A stretch of 64,000 bases of DNA from Massilia psychrophila (lineage in GTDB: Bacteria > Pseudomonadota > Gammaproteobacteria > Burkholderiales > Burkholderiaceae_D). Positions 47,982-56,631 of the stretch are shown in pieces (positions within the stretch are counted from its first letter, which is position 1; each line of letters opens with the position of its first letter). The stretch covers positions 186,001 through 250,000 of the forward strand of contig NZ_PDOB01000001.1 of assembly GCF_002760665.1 (NCBI RefSeq), written 5' to 3'. The notes below the pieces were generated by a model. That model was given only the letters and a program-made list of their open reading frames with translations. It had not been told where the DNA came from and searched no databases. The position numbers and the translations under genes are program-made.

Positions 47982-49221
47982 TTATTTGGCCTTGCCATGC
48001 AAATGGATGACTTCAGCCCCCGCCCTCAACGTGCCCAAATAGTCCGACCAACGCTGCATCATATTTCGCCGCGCTGGCAGGTGCGCTGTCCGGTTGTAGG
48101 CGCGGCCGTTCGGGTCTTTAACAGCGTGGGCCAGTTGGTGCTCGATCAGGTCAATGCGCTCGTCCAGTACCTCGTCCATGATCGTGCGTGCCATCGCCCG
48201 GAAACCATGCCCAGTCATTACTTCCTTGGGGTAGCCCATACTGCGCAGCGCCACGTTAATAGTGTTATCGCTCATGCAGCGCGCGTCAGTCCGAACGCTG
48301 GGGAACACATATTTGGTGTGGCCAGAAATGGCCTGGATGCCGCGCAGTAGTTCCAATGCCTGCGTGGACAGCGGCACGAGGTGATCACGCTTCATCTTCA
48401 TTTTCCTGGCGGGGATATTCCACTCTGCCTTGTCCCAGTCAATTTCCACCCACTTCATGGACCGAAGTTCACCAGGGCGCTGGAATAGCATAGGTGCGAG
48501 CTTGAGGGCGGCTGTGGCGTAGGGGTGGCCGGTGTAGACATAAATTGCGCGCAGCAGCTCGGCAACCTGCTTCGGGTCGGTAATGGCGGCATAGTGCGCT
48601 TCCGGCACGGCGGCTAGCGCATCGCGAAGGTCGACCGTAACGTCCCGTTATGCCAGCCCGGAAGCGACGGCGTGCCGGAATATCTGGCCGCAGATCTGCT
48701 TGATCTTGTGTGCCGACTCGATGGCGCCACGCGCTTCAATTTTTTGCAATGCCCCCAGCACGTCGCGCGGTTTTACCGTGGATATCGGCATCCAGCCGAT
48801 TTCGGGGAAGATGTTCTTTTCAAGCCAAAGCAGTGTTTTTCGCCTGCGTGCTTTCGGCGCGCTCGGCCGCAGTCTTGTTGAGCCACTGGCGCGCCATTGC
48901 TTCGAAGGAGTTGAGCGCCGCCGCCGTATTGGCCAGCTTGACATCGCGCTTGGCCTGCCCAGGGTCAACATCGGTCGCTTTGAGTTGCCGCGCCGCTGCG
49001 CGCGCAGCGCGCGCTTGGGTAAGGCTAACCTCGGGGTAGGCGCCGAACGAGAGGCGGCTTTCCTTTCCCGACGACTGCATAAATTTCATGCGCCAGAGCT
49101 TTGATCCTGAGGGAGTGATCTCCAGGTACATGCCGCCGCCGTCGGCCAGCTTGTAGGGCTTCTCCTTGGGCTTCGCGTTCTTCACGCGCATGTCGGTCAG
49201 CGGGGCGACGAGACGGGGCAT
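47982..49221 (-). pseudogene. int: P4-type (tyrosine recombinase) integrase, broken
   Basis: Spans about 413 codons, the normal size of a P4-family integrase. The N-terminus (MPRLVAPLTDMRVKNAKPKE, LADGGGMYLEITPSGSKLWR) is the DUF4102 arm-binding domain. The middle (FPEIGWMPISTVKPRDVLGAL) is the core-binding domain. The C-terminus has the catalytic residues in QRPGELRSMKWVEI (first Arg), HGFRAM (His-x-x-Arg) and YNRTAHLPARRNMMQ (Tyr). Two lesions: an extra A in an A run (T run at 48836-48840 on the plus strand) shifts the frame, and an in-frame TAA at 48648-48650 replaces what is probably a Glu codon (HAVASGLA-stop-RDVTVDLRDAL). The island is therefore immobile by itself. Confidence 0.88.
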
Positions 49222-49266
49222 TTTAGGGGCAGCCTTTGGGGCAGTATCAGCAAATGCCCCCGATAG

Positions 49267-49277
49267 TGCCCCTAAAC
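49267..49277. repeat. Arm-like repeat, integrase end of island
   Basis: TGCCCCTAAAC, identical to the copy at 44069-44079. Related strings (TTTTAGGGGCA at 49221-49231, TTTGGGGCAG, TGCCCCCG) lie between it and the integrase start. Confidence 0.5.
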
Positions 49278-49317
49278 TAAGTGAGTGTCAATTGGCAAAC
49301 TCGGGCATCCTGAGCGT

Positions 49318-49356
49318 AAAAAAGCCCCTAAGCGTTTGATTTCTTAGGGGCTTTTT
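49318..49356. terminator. Bidirectional terminator between tRNA-Leu and integrase
   Basis: AAAAAAGCCCCTAAG (49318-49332) pairs with CTTAGGGGCTTTTT (49343-49356); the run of A on one side and T on the other makes it active in both directions. It lies just 3' of tRNA-Leu within island-derived DNA and replaces the ancestral terminator now 5.4 kb away. Confidence 0.75.
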
Positions 49357-49378
49357 GGCAAACTTTGGTAACGTTGGT

Positions 49379-49408
49379 ATGTAAGCTGGTGCCCAGAGCC
49401 GGAATCGA
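49379..49408. repeat. tRNA-side att copy of the island
   Basis: ATGTAAGCTGGT-GCC-CAGAGCCGGAATCGA spans the 3' end of tRNA-Leu and its flank. It matches 43975-44001 apart from the GCC, marking the second border of the island. Confidence 0.75.
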
Positions 49409-49471
49409 ACCGGCACGCCGCGAAGCGGCAGATTTTGAGTCTGCTGTGTCTACCAGTTCCACCATCCGGGC
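49387..49471 (-). tRNA. tRNA-Leu (CAA)
   Basis: An 85-nt class II tRNA on the minus strand. The 5' acceptor strand GCCCGGA pairs with TCTGGGC before the encoded CCA (49387-49389). The anticodon stem GCAGA/TCTGC frames the loop CTCAAAA, so the anticodon is CAA, reading UUG. The long variable arm is typical of tRNA-Leu, and the T arm ends GGTTCGATTCC. It is intact and is the integration target of the island. Confidence 0.95.
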
Positions 49472-49581
49472 AGCACGACAGCACTACATACGCAAGAGCA
49501 GGATTATAGACGACCGCGGGCTAGAAAACGAGGGTTTTATGCAGTCCGATCGTTGTGGCGCAATCTTCGCGCGGCGCCGCC

Positions 49582-50052
49582 TCAGTTGATCAGCTTTTGC
49601 TGCAGCATGCGCAAGGTAAAGATCGGGCCGTCAATGGTGATCGCGTGCTCGCTCATGGTGACGGCAATGGCGTGTTCCTTCCAGTGGAACAGGCCCGTGC
49701 TGCGGCTGTAGCGGCGGGTGTGGCCGGTCACGGGCAGCTGCGCGCTGTAGCCCATCGACACGATGGTCTGGTCGAGCGTCTTGAGAAAGTAATGGGCGTG
49801 GAAGCGGGTCACCACCTGGAATTTTCCGGGCAGGGCGGCAAACAGTGGCGCCAGGCCGCCCAGCAGGACCGGCACGATGATGTAAGCCACCGGTGCTGTC
49901 GGATCGATCGCCATGAACAGCAAGGCGATGCACGCCAGGCCGGCGCATAGCGTCACCGCCAGCGACAGGGACTGGCCCCACGACTGGAGCGGGCAAAAAA
50001 ATCGGAAACTATCGTGCGACCGGACGACCTGCGACAGCGATACGCTTTTCAT
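49582..50052 (-). CDS. Small two-helix membrane protein, hypothetical
   Basis: A 156-residue protein with two adjacent transmembrane segments (about residues 30-50, LSLAVTLCAGLACIALLFMAI, and 54-73, VAYIIVPVLLGGLAPLFAAL) and a C-terminal cytoplasmic part of beta-strand character (STGLFHWKEHAIAVTMSEHAITIDGPIF) resembling small YcxB- or PH-like membrane proteins. No family assigned. A GAGCTC-AT context precedes its ATG, and a perfect palindrome lies about 60 bases upstream. Confidence 0.6.
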   Translation of the reverse strand: MKSVSLSQVVRSHDSFRFFCPLQSWGQSLSLAVTLCAGLACIALLFMAIDPTAPVAYIIVPVLLGGLAPLFAALPGKFQVVTRFHAHYFLKTLDQTIVSMGYSAQLPVTGHTRRYSRSTGLFHWKEHAIAVTMSEHAITIDGPIFTLRMLQQKLIN

Positions 50053-50112
50053 GATGAGCTCCCCAAATGGACCCGTTAACCCTCAGTCATTCTCGGCGCC
50101 ATCGCCATTAGC

Positions 50113-50132
50113 GAATTGATATTTATCAATTC
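50113..50132. promoter_or_regulatory. Perfect 20-bp palindrome, candidate operator
   Basis: GAATTGATA-TT-TATCAATTC, a perfect inverted repeat with nine-base arms, 61 bases upstream of the start of the small membrane protein gene. No T run follows. It may be a regulator binding site or a weak hairpin. Confidence 0.45.
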
Positions 50133-50150
50133 TCATGGCAGTGTCCGGTT

Positions 50151-50161
50151 GGGGGGGGGGG
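50151..50161. repeat. Homopolymeric G11 tract
   Basis: Eleven consecutive G in the 170-base spacer between two minus-strand genes. Such tracts are prone to slippage; here it is outside any supported gene. Confidence 0.9.
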
Positions 50162-50222
50162 CGTGGGCGCCAGCGCGCCATCACGCCGTTACGTCATCAG
50201 TAAGAAATTTTCGCCGTGATCT

Positions 50223-51968
50223 TCATGTGGCCGGCACCGTGGCGCGGCGGTACAGGCGAAAACGTTCTTCGCGGTCGTACGGGCGCCGGCCTTCCCACAG
50301 CAGCAGCCAATGCTTGCCGCGGAAAGCTTGCTCAACTTCGCGGGAATCCTTCAGGTTGGTGCTGTCCTGCAGCAGCAGCAGGTCGCACTGGACGCCTTTG
50401 ACCCCGGCGAAGGTGAGCCCGCCATAGAAGGCGAACGAGGCGCGCTGGGCCGGCGAGACGTTGGTGGCAATGCAGCCGCCGCCTTCTCCTTCGCTGTTTG
50501 GCAGGTTGGCGGCAATGTGCCGGGCCACGCTGCGGTAGCTCTTGCCGTAATTGAGCTGGGGCAGCAACAAGGTCATCATTAGCACCCAGAACAGGATCAG
50601 GCCGCCCGACGACAGCACCACGGCGCGCCACAGCACGGCCGGATGGCGCGAGATGCGCCAGTGCACCAGCACGAACCAGCCGATGGTGGCGGCAGCGGCC
50701 ACCAGGAAGGCGACCATCCCGAATTCGCTCTGGAAATCGGGCGCCAGGCGCGCTGAATTTTTGGCCAGCTGCGCCGGCCAGCCGGTTAGCGTGGCGATCC
50801 ACCACAGCCATGCCAGGCCGGCGATCATGGTCAGCACCATCACCGAGAACCAGTCGATGGCGTTGATGGCGCCGCGCTTCATTGCCGGCAGGCCAAACGC
50901 GGCCATGATGGCCAGCGGCGGCAGCAGTTTGAGCAAGTCGCCACTTTCGGGCGCCGGGTCGAGCAGGACCAGCAAGGTCAAGGCACCCACAAAGCTCAGC
51001 GGCAGCACGATGTGCAGCAGCCGGCTCTGGCGCCGCCAGGCGTAGATCGCCCAGCCGGCAAACGGCCAGGCCGGCCAGAAAAACCACAGCCCGACTCGGC
51101 AAAACGCCTTGAGCGAATGCCAGCTCGGCCAGCCGATCTGGTTCAGGTTCCACCTCTGCCAGGACGCGACCGGCGATAGCTGATAGGGGTGCAGTGTTGC
51201 GGCCGGCAAGATCCACACCAGCGCCAGCAGCAGTGCGACGAGTGCGGCAATGGCCATGTCGCGCAGCGTGCGCCCGGCCGGCATGTCGAGGAAACGGGTG
51301 CACAGCAACAAAGCCAGCATCAGGGTGCAGGGCGACAGCCAGCCGCGCGTGAGCGTCAGGGCGCCCAGCGCCAGGCCGATCAGGCCGGCATTGGCAGTGC
51401 TCGGCGCCTCGACGTAGCGCACCGCGCGGTATAGGAAATACGCCAGCAGCGAGCCTTGCAGCGTGACGGCCAGCGTTTCGTGGCTGTTGACCAAGAGGCC
51501 AAGGCAGCCGAGATAGATCAGCAGCGCGGTGTCGGCCAGGGTGCGGCCGTAGTCGTCCGGCTCGGGCTGGCCGCCGAAGGCCAGCCGCAGCGGCTGGGCA
51601 TCGGCGCGCCGGCCAAGGTGAAAGGCGGTGTACCAGACCGACAGCGCACCGGTCACAAAAATGCCGATGGTCGAGATGCGCGCGGCCATCACGTCGCCGA
51701 CCAGCCAGCCGAACAGCTTGATGCAGACGGCGCCCAGCCAGAACGCCAGCGGGCCTTCGTCGAGCGCCGGCAGGCCGGCGATGTTGGGCGCCAGCCAGTC
51801 GTCCAGGCTGCCGTGCGCCATGGTCCACATGATGCCGTAGCTGGCGGCGTCGTCCTTCCACAAATCGCGCCCGATCAGCCCGGGCAGGATGTACAGCAAA
51901 CCCAAAGCGAAGATGGCCCAGCGGGGCAGGGCCAGGGTGGCGGCGGCGGAAAGACGGACTGGCTTCAT
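50223..51968 (-). CDS. ArnT-like glycosyltransferase (GT-C fold)
   Basis: A 581-residue polytopic membrane protein. The first extracytoplasmic loop carries the GT-C acidic motif in LIGRDLWKDDAASYGIMW and ALDEGPLAFWLGA, followed by about ten hydrophobic helices and a soluble C-terminal domain (from about 490, with GGGCIATNVSPAQRASFAFYGGL and LLLQDSTNLKDS). This matches the lipid-linked sugar transferases related to ArnT and PMT. Substrate (aminoarabinose or another sugar) is not determinable. Starts at 51968 and 51977 are both possible. Confidence 0.83.
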   Translation of the reverse strand: MKPVRLSAAATLALPRWAIFALGLLYILPGLIGRDLWKDDAASYGIMWTMAHGSLDDWLAPNIAGLPALDEGPLAFWLGAVCIKLFGWLVGDVMAARISTIGIFVTGALSVWYTAFHLGRRADAQPLRLAFGGQPEPDDYGRTLADTALLIYLGCLGLLVNSHETLAVTLQGSLLAYFLYRAVRYVEAPSTANAGLIGLALGALTLTRGWLSPCTLMLALLLCTRFLDMPAGRTLRDMAIAALVALLLALVWILPAATLHPYQLSPVASWQRWNLNQIGWPSWHSLKAFCRVGLWFFWPAWPFAGWAIYAWRRQSRLLHIVLPLSFVGALTLLVLLDPAPESGDLLKLLPPLAIMAAFGLPAMKRGAINAIDWFSVMVLTMIAGLAWLWWIATLTGWPAQLAKNSARLAPDFQSEFGMVAFLVAAAATIGWFVLVHWRISRHPAVLWRAVVLSSGGLILFWVLMMTLLLPQLNYGKSYRSVARHIAANLPNSEGEGGGCIATNVSPAQRASFAFYGGLTFAGVKGVQCDLLLLQDSTNLKDSREVEQAFRGKHWLLLWEGRRPYDREERFRLYRRATVPAT

Positions 51969-52024
51969 CGATAGCATTTGTGGCGGGCACAGCCCTTGAC
52001 TCGAATAAGTGGGTAGTATCCGCG

Positions 52025-52052
52025 AAAAAAAAGCAGCCGGAGCTGCTTTTTT
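52025..52052. terminator. Bidirectional terminator downstream of rpmE2
   Basis: Eight A then GCAGC (52025-52037), CGGA loop, then GCTGC and T6 (52042-52052). A short strong stem flanked by A and T runs, serving the minus-strand rpmE2. Confidence 0.85.
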
Positions 52053-52069
52053 CACATGCGGCGGAAAAC

Positions 52070-52339
52070 TTAGCCGTTTGCGACGGCGGTCTTGGAGCCG
52101 ACAGCGCCGAATTTCTGGCGGAATTTCTCGACGCGGCCGGCCGTGTCGACGATCTTGTGCTTGCCGGTGTAGAACGGGTGCGATTCAGCCGATACCTCGA
52201 TCTTGACCAGTGGGTACTCTTTACCTTCGTGAGTGATTTTGTCACGGGTGTTGATGGTCGAGCGGGAAACGAATTTGAAGTCGCACGAAACGTCGTGGAA
52301 CACGACATCGCGGTAATCTGGGTGAATATCTTTACGCAT
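52070..52339 (-). CDS. rpmE2: 50S ribosomal protein L31 type B
   Basis: An 89-residue type B L31 starting [29 protein letters not shown]. The C-terminal [25 protein letters not shown] is the type-B hallmark. The protein keeps only one cysteine (VSCDF) and lacks the zinc-binding CxxC of the C+ form, so it is the zinc-independent paralogue often induced under zinc limitation. No Zur box was identified by eye upstream. It lies downstream of rho, about 275 bases away, and ends at a strong terminator. Confidence 0.95.
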   Translation of the reverse strand: MRKDIHPDYRDVVFHDVSCDFKFVSRSTINTRDKITHEGKEYPLVKIEVSAESHPFYTGKHKIVDTAGRVEKFRQKFGAVGSKTAVANG

Positions 52340-52504
52340 GGTCTTGCCTCTTAAAAGTTGGTAGCCAAACTGCACTTCGGCGGTCGTCTTGCCTCTTGAC
52401 CCGATTGCTGATCACTTGCCAGGGGTTAAATACTGCAACCGACGATTATACAGGCGTTTTAAGGTATCAGGCAATAAACGGCGGCCCAAGGCGCCAGTCA
52501 GCGA

Positions 52505-52601
52505 AAAAGGACACCGCGGCGTCCTTTTGGTGATGGTGCAGCAGGGGTTTCATGGGGCACCGCCGCATGTCTGCAAAACGGCCTGGCCATATCGGCCAGG
52601 C
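52505..52601 (-). terminator. Two hairpins downstream of rho
   Basis: Nearest rho: GCCTGGCC (52581-52588) pairs with GGCCAGGC (52594-52601), followed on the minus strand by CGTTTTGC. Further on: AAAAGGAC (52505-52512) pairs with GTCCTTTT (52521-52528), a classic stem with A and T arms. Together they end the rho transcript. The rest of the 52340-52613 spacer shows no gene. Confidence 0.65.
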
Positions 52602-52613
52602 TCACCGCGGGTT

Positions 52614-53876
<1,263 letters not shown>

Positions 53877-54017
53877 GAGTTGGGTCCCGTGACGGGAAAT
53901 AAAGGTAGGGGAGGGAGTTGCGTGGGTTTATCGGGGCAGGAGGAATTCAGACGAAGCTGAATCACTTCCCAACCGGATCAAAACGACAGTGCGGGCGCGC
54001 TGCCGTCGCATATCATA

Positions 54018-54344
54018 TCAGATGTTGCTGTCGATGAAGGAAGTCAGCTGGCCCTTGGCCATTGCGCCAACTTTCTGCGCTGCCGCGACACCGTTCTTGA
54101 ACAGGATCAGCGTTGGGATGCCGCGGATGCCGAACTTGGCCGGCACGGCCTGGTTGGCGTCGACGTCCATTTTGGCGATCAGGATCTTGCCGTCGTATTC
54201 CTTGGCAACTTCCTCGAGGATCGGCCCGATGGCCTTGCACGGGCCGCACCATTCGGCCCAGAAATCGACCAACACCGGACGTTCCGACTTGAGGACGTCG
54301 ACTTCGAAGGATGCATCGCTGATGTGTTTAATATTTTCGCTCAT
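54018..54344 (-). CDS. trxA: Thioredoxin 1
   Basis: A 108-residue thioredoxin, the general cytoplasmic disulfide reductase fed by thioredoxin reductase. The active site is [14 protein letters not shown] (WCGPC at 32-36), with the cis-proline block [14 protein letters not shown] and the final [11 protein letters not shown]. The start at MSENIKH is set by the family length; the frame extends 30 codons upstream without family sequence. The trxA-rho order is common in proteobacteria. The 280-base spacer to hutC holds no gene. Confidence 0.98.
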   Translation of the reverse strand: MSENIKHISDASFEVDVLKSERPVLVDFWAEWCGPCKAIGPILEEVAKEYDGKILIAKMDVDANQAVPAKFGIRGIPTLILFKNGVAAAQKVGAMAKGQLTSFIDSNI

Positions 54345-54624
54345 GTCTTGCCTCAATAGAGGGTGGGGATCAAATACGCCTAGGACTGCCGAATGATCGC
54401 TCGGCACGCCGGCGGGCTTCCTTTTTTGCAACACTCTTGCAACACACTTATGGTGGCGACGGAAAGCGCTATTTCAATAAGCGGAAGGGCGGCGCGGGGG
54501 CGTCAGGCGGGGGATTAGACTAAATAATAACCTATTTTTAAAAAAAGAGAGACGCTTCGTGTGAAAAGTTGAGTTTTGTGCAAGCGCGGATGCGGCGGCC
54601 GAACTTATTGCATCCTGGCGATGC

Positions 54625-55344
54625 TTAGCTGACGCTGCCCGTATACTGAACCAGAGCGCCCGGGTGCCACATCGTCACCACCGACGCCACCTGGCCCATC
54701 GAGGTGGTGCGGCGCCTGAGCACCAGGCAGCTCTGGCGCAGCTCTAGCGCCAGCATCTCGGCCACCTCGCGCGGCGCCGGCAGTGCTTCGATGCTGTAGA
54801 TGGCGCCTTGCAGCGGCGCCGCCTGCATCAGGTGCTCGTTCGGCGTCATCACGGAAAAATTTTGTTCCAGGTAGCGCGGCGCGCAAGCCGGATTGACCCA
54901 GCGGTCCTCGACCTGGATCGGCGCCTCGTTATCGAAGTGGACGATCACGGAATGGAACAGCGCGCTGCCCGCAAGCAGGGCGAACTGGTGCGCCAGCAAC
55001 TCGCCGGCGTGGCTCGATTCGAGCAGGCGCAGGCTGCTGCGGTGGACGTGGCCGCGGGCGCGGATCTCGTCGGCGATGCTTTTGATCTCGACCAGCGTGG
55101 CCTGATATTTTTTCGGCGCGACAAACGTGCCGGAACCCTGGCGGCGCGTCAGCACCTGCTCGGCCGTCAGCTCGCGCACGGCGCGGTTGACGGTCATGCG
55201 CGAGACGCCGAACTGGCGCACCAGCGCCAGCTCCGACGGCACCACTTCGCCTTCCTTCCAGGTGCCGGCGGCGATCTCGCCCACCAGGTAGTCTTTGATG
55301 CGCTGGAAAATAGGCGTGCTGTCTTGCGCGATCTGCTCGTCCAA
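54625..55344 (-). CDS. hutC: Histidine utilisation repressor HutC (GntR family)
   Basis: A 239-residue GntR/HutC regulator. The N-terminal winged helix has PIFQRIKDYLVGEIAAGTWKEGEVVPSELALVRQFGVSRMTVNRAVRELTAEQ-type sequence and RRQGSGTFV; the C-terminal UTRA domain (about 85-239) binds the effector, urocanate in studied HutC proteins. It represses hut genes until urocanate accumulates. Here it is encoded 3 kb from hutU, divergent from ada (123 nt apart). A palindromic TTGT-N4-ACAA site in the hutU promoter (58369-58380) is its likely target. Confidence 0.9.
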   Translation of the reverse strand: MDEQIAQDSTPIFQRIKDYLVGEIAAGTWKEGEVVPSELALVRQFGVSRMTVNRAVRELTAEQVLTRRQGSGTFVAPKKYQATLVEIKSIADEIRARGHVHRSSLRLLESSHAGELLAHQFALLAGSALFHSVIVHFDNEAPIQVEDRWVNPACAPRYLEQNFSVMTPNEHLMQAAPLQGAIYSIEALPAPREVAEMLALELRQSCLVLRRRTTSMGQVASVVTMWHPGALVQYTGSVS

Positions 55345-55467
55345 ACTACCCTCCGAAGGTGCGGCCGAAATGCCGATTCTAGCACTTCAATTCAAAAGCA
55401 AGACGCGGGGTTTTTTTCGCCACGCCGCGGCGCAGGATGGCGGTTCGCCACAAAAACACAGAGGAAC

Positions 55468-56439
55468 ATGATGCACACAAAAACGCTCGCCGCCGCGGCA
55501 GAAACGATGACCGTGAAAGGAGAATTTTCCGCCGGCTACGGCTACGGCACCGACGCCGAGCGCTGGGACGCGCTGCAACGGCGCGACGCCGGCGCCGACG
55601 GCGTATTCTGGTATTCGGTGAGCAGCACCGGTGTCTATTGCAGACCGTCGTGCGGCGCGCGCGCGGCCTTGCGCCGCAACGTGCGCTTCCACGACAGCTG
55701 TGTTGACGCCGAGCAGGCCGGATTTCGCGCCTGCCTGCGCTGCAAACCCAAGCTGGCGCCGCTGGCCGAACGGCACGCGCAGGCGGTGGCGCAGGTTTGC
55801 CGCCTGATCGACGCCGCCGCCGAAACCCCCGACCTCGACGCGCTGGCGCAGGCCTGCGCCATGAGCCGCTTCCATTTTCAGCGCGTCGTCAAATCGCACA
55901 CCGGCATCACGCCGACAGCGTTCCGTGGCGGCGGCAGCGGTTGCGCGATCCGCTTTGCCATCGGCGCCTGTTCGCTCGGCGCGATCCTCGTGGCCGCCAC
56001 CGACAAAGGCATCTGCGCCATCCTGATGGGCGACGACCCGGACCTGCTGGCGCGCGACCTGCAGGACCGCTTCCCGCGCGCCGAACTGCGCGGCGCCGAC
56101 GCCGATTTCGAGGCAACCGTGGCGAAGGTGGTGGGACTGGTGGAGGCGCCGGCCATCGGCCTGGACCTGCCGCTCGACGTGCGCGGCACCGTTTTCCAGC
56201 AGCGCGTGTGGCAGGCCCTGCGCGCGATTCCTTCCGGCGCAACTGTCAGTTATGCCGAATTGGCGGCGCGTATCGGCGTGGCGGCAGGCGCGCGGGCGGT
56301 CGCCGGCGCCTGCGCGGCGAACCCGATCGCGGTGGCGATTCCCTGCCACCGCGTGGTGCGCCAGGACGGCGCGCTGTCGGGCTACCGCTGGGGCGTCGAG
56401 CGCAAGGCGGCGCTTTTAAAGCGCGAGGGCGGCGCGTAA
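55468..56439 (+). CDS. ada: Ada methyltransferase / regulator with shortened AraC domain
   Basis: A 323-residue Ada-type protein. The N-terminal methyl-phosphotriester domain has the zinc cysteines YCRPSC (C58, C62) and ACLRCKP (C89, C92). The C-terminal O6-methylguanine methyltransferase (about 160-323) has the active cysteine in IPCHRVVR (C293). The middle AraC-type region is odd: only the first helix-turn-helix (LDALAQACAMSRFHFQRVVKSHTGITP) remains. It runs directly into the TAFR that normally ends the second one, so about 45-50 residues are missing. Repair functions should be intact; DNA-sequence recognition for ada regulation is doubtful. Divergent from hutC. Confidence 0.9.
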   Translation: MMHTKTLAAAAETMTVKGEFSAGYGYGTDAERWDALQRRDAGADGVFWYSVSSTGVYCRPSCGARAALRRNVRFHDSCVDAEQAGFRACLRCKPKLAPLAERHAQAVAQVCRLIDAAAETPDLDALAQACAMSRFHFQRVVKSHTGITPTAFRGGGSGCAIRFAIGACSLGAILVAATDKGICAILMGDDPDLLARDLQDRFPRAELRGADADFEATVAKVVGLVEAPAIGLDLPLDVRGTVFQQRVWQALRAIPSGATVSYAELAARIGVAAGARAVAGACAANPIAVAIPCHRVVRQDGALSGYRWGVERKAALLKREGGA

Positions 56440-56492
56440 TGCAGCTTGACCGGCTCAACCGGCTCGACTGTGAAAAAGTGAAAAAGGAAAAA

Positions 56493-56504
56493 GGGGTCTG
56501 ACCC
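56493..56504. repeat. Short palindrome related to the tcdA element
   Basis: GGGGTCTGACCC (arms GGGTC/GACCC), 127 bases upstream of the amidohydrolase start and close to the ada stop. Shares the GGGGTC...GACCC core with 26869-26892. Confidence 0.45.
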
Positions 56505-56631
56505 GGTTTTCAGGAAACATATGCATTCCGGGTAAGTGTGAATGACCAGTTTGACCATTTTGCAAATTTCTATACACTCTGTATTACTGTTTCCCATATT
56601 GCTGTCCATCCTGACGACCGGAGAAAAATCG

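Larger units (their letters stand above)
43983..49390. mobile_element. Genomic island inserted in tRNA-Leu(CAA)
   Basis: About 5.4 kb bounded by the att-like repeats at 43975-44001 and 49379-49408. A P4-type integrase pseudogene lies next to the intact tRNA, and TGCCCCTAAA(C) arm-like sites lie inside both ends (44057-44066, 44069-44079, 49267-49277). Base composition appears clearly lower in GC than the flanks, judged by eye. Contents: a small minus-strand gene (44130-44417), about 670 bases without a clear gene, the TadG/TadE/TadE-like trio (45089-47716) and the dead integrase. No other mobility, replication or defence genes. Confidence 0.75.

Noticed and set aside
54808-55467. A 220-codon extension upstream of ada
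   Set aside because: It is antisense to hutC and carries no Ada features; the Ada protein starts at 55468 or 55471.
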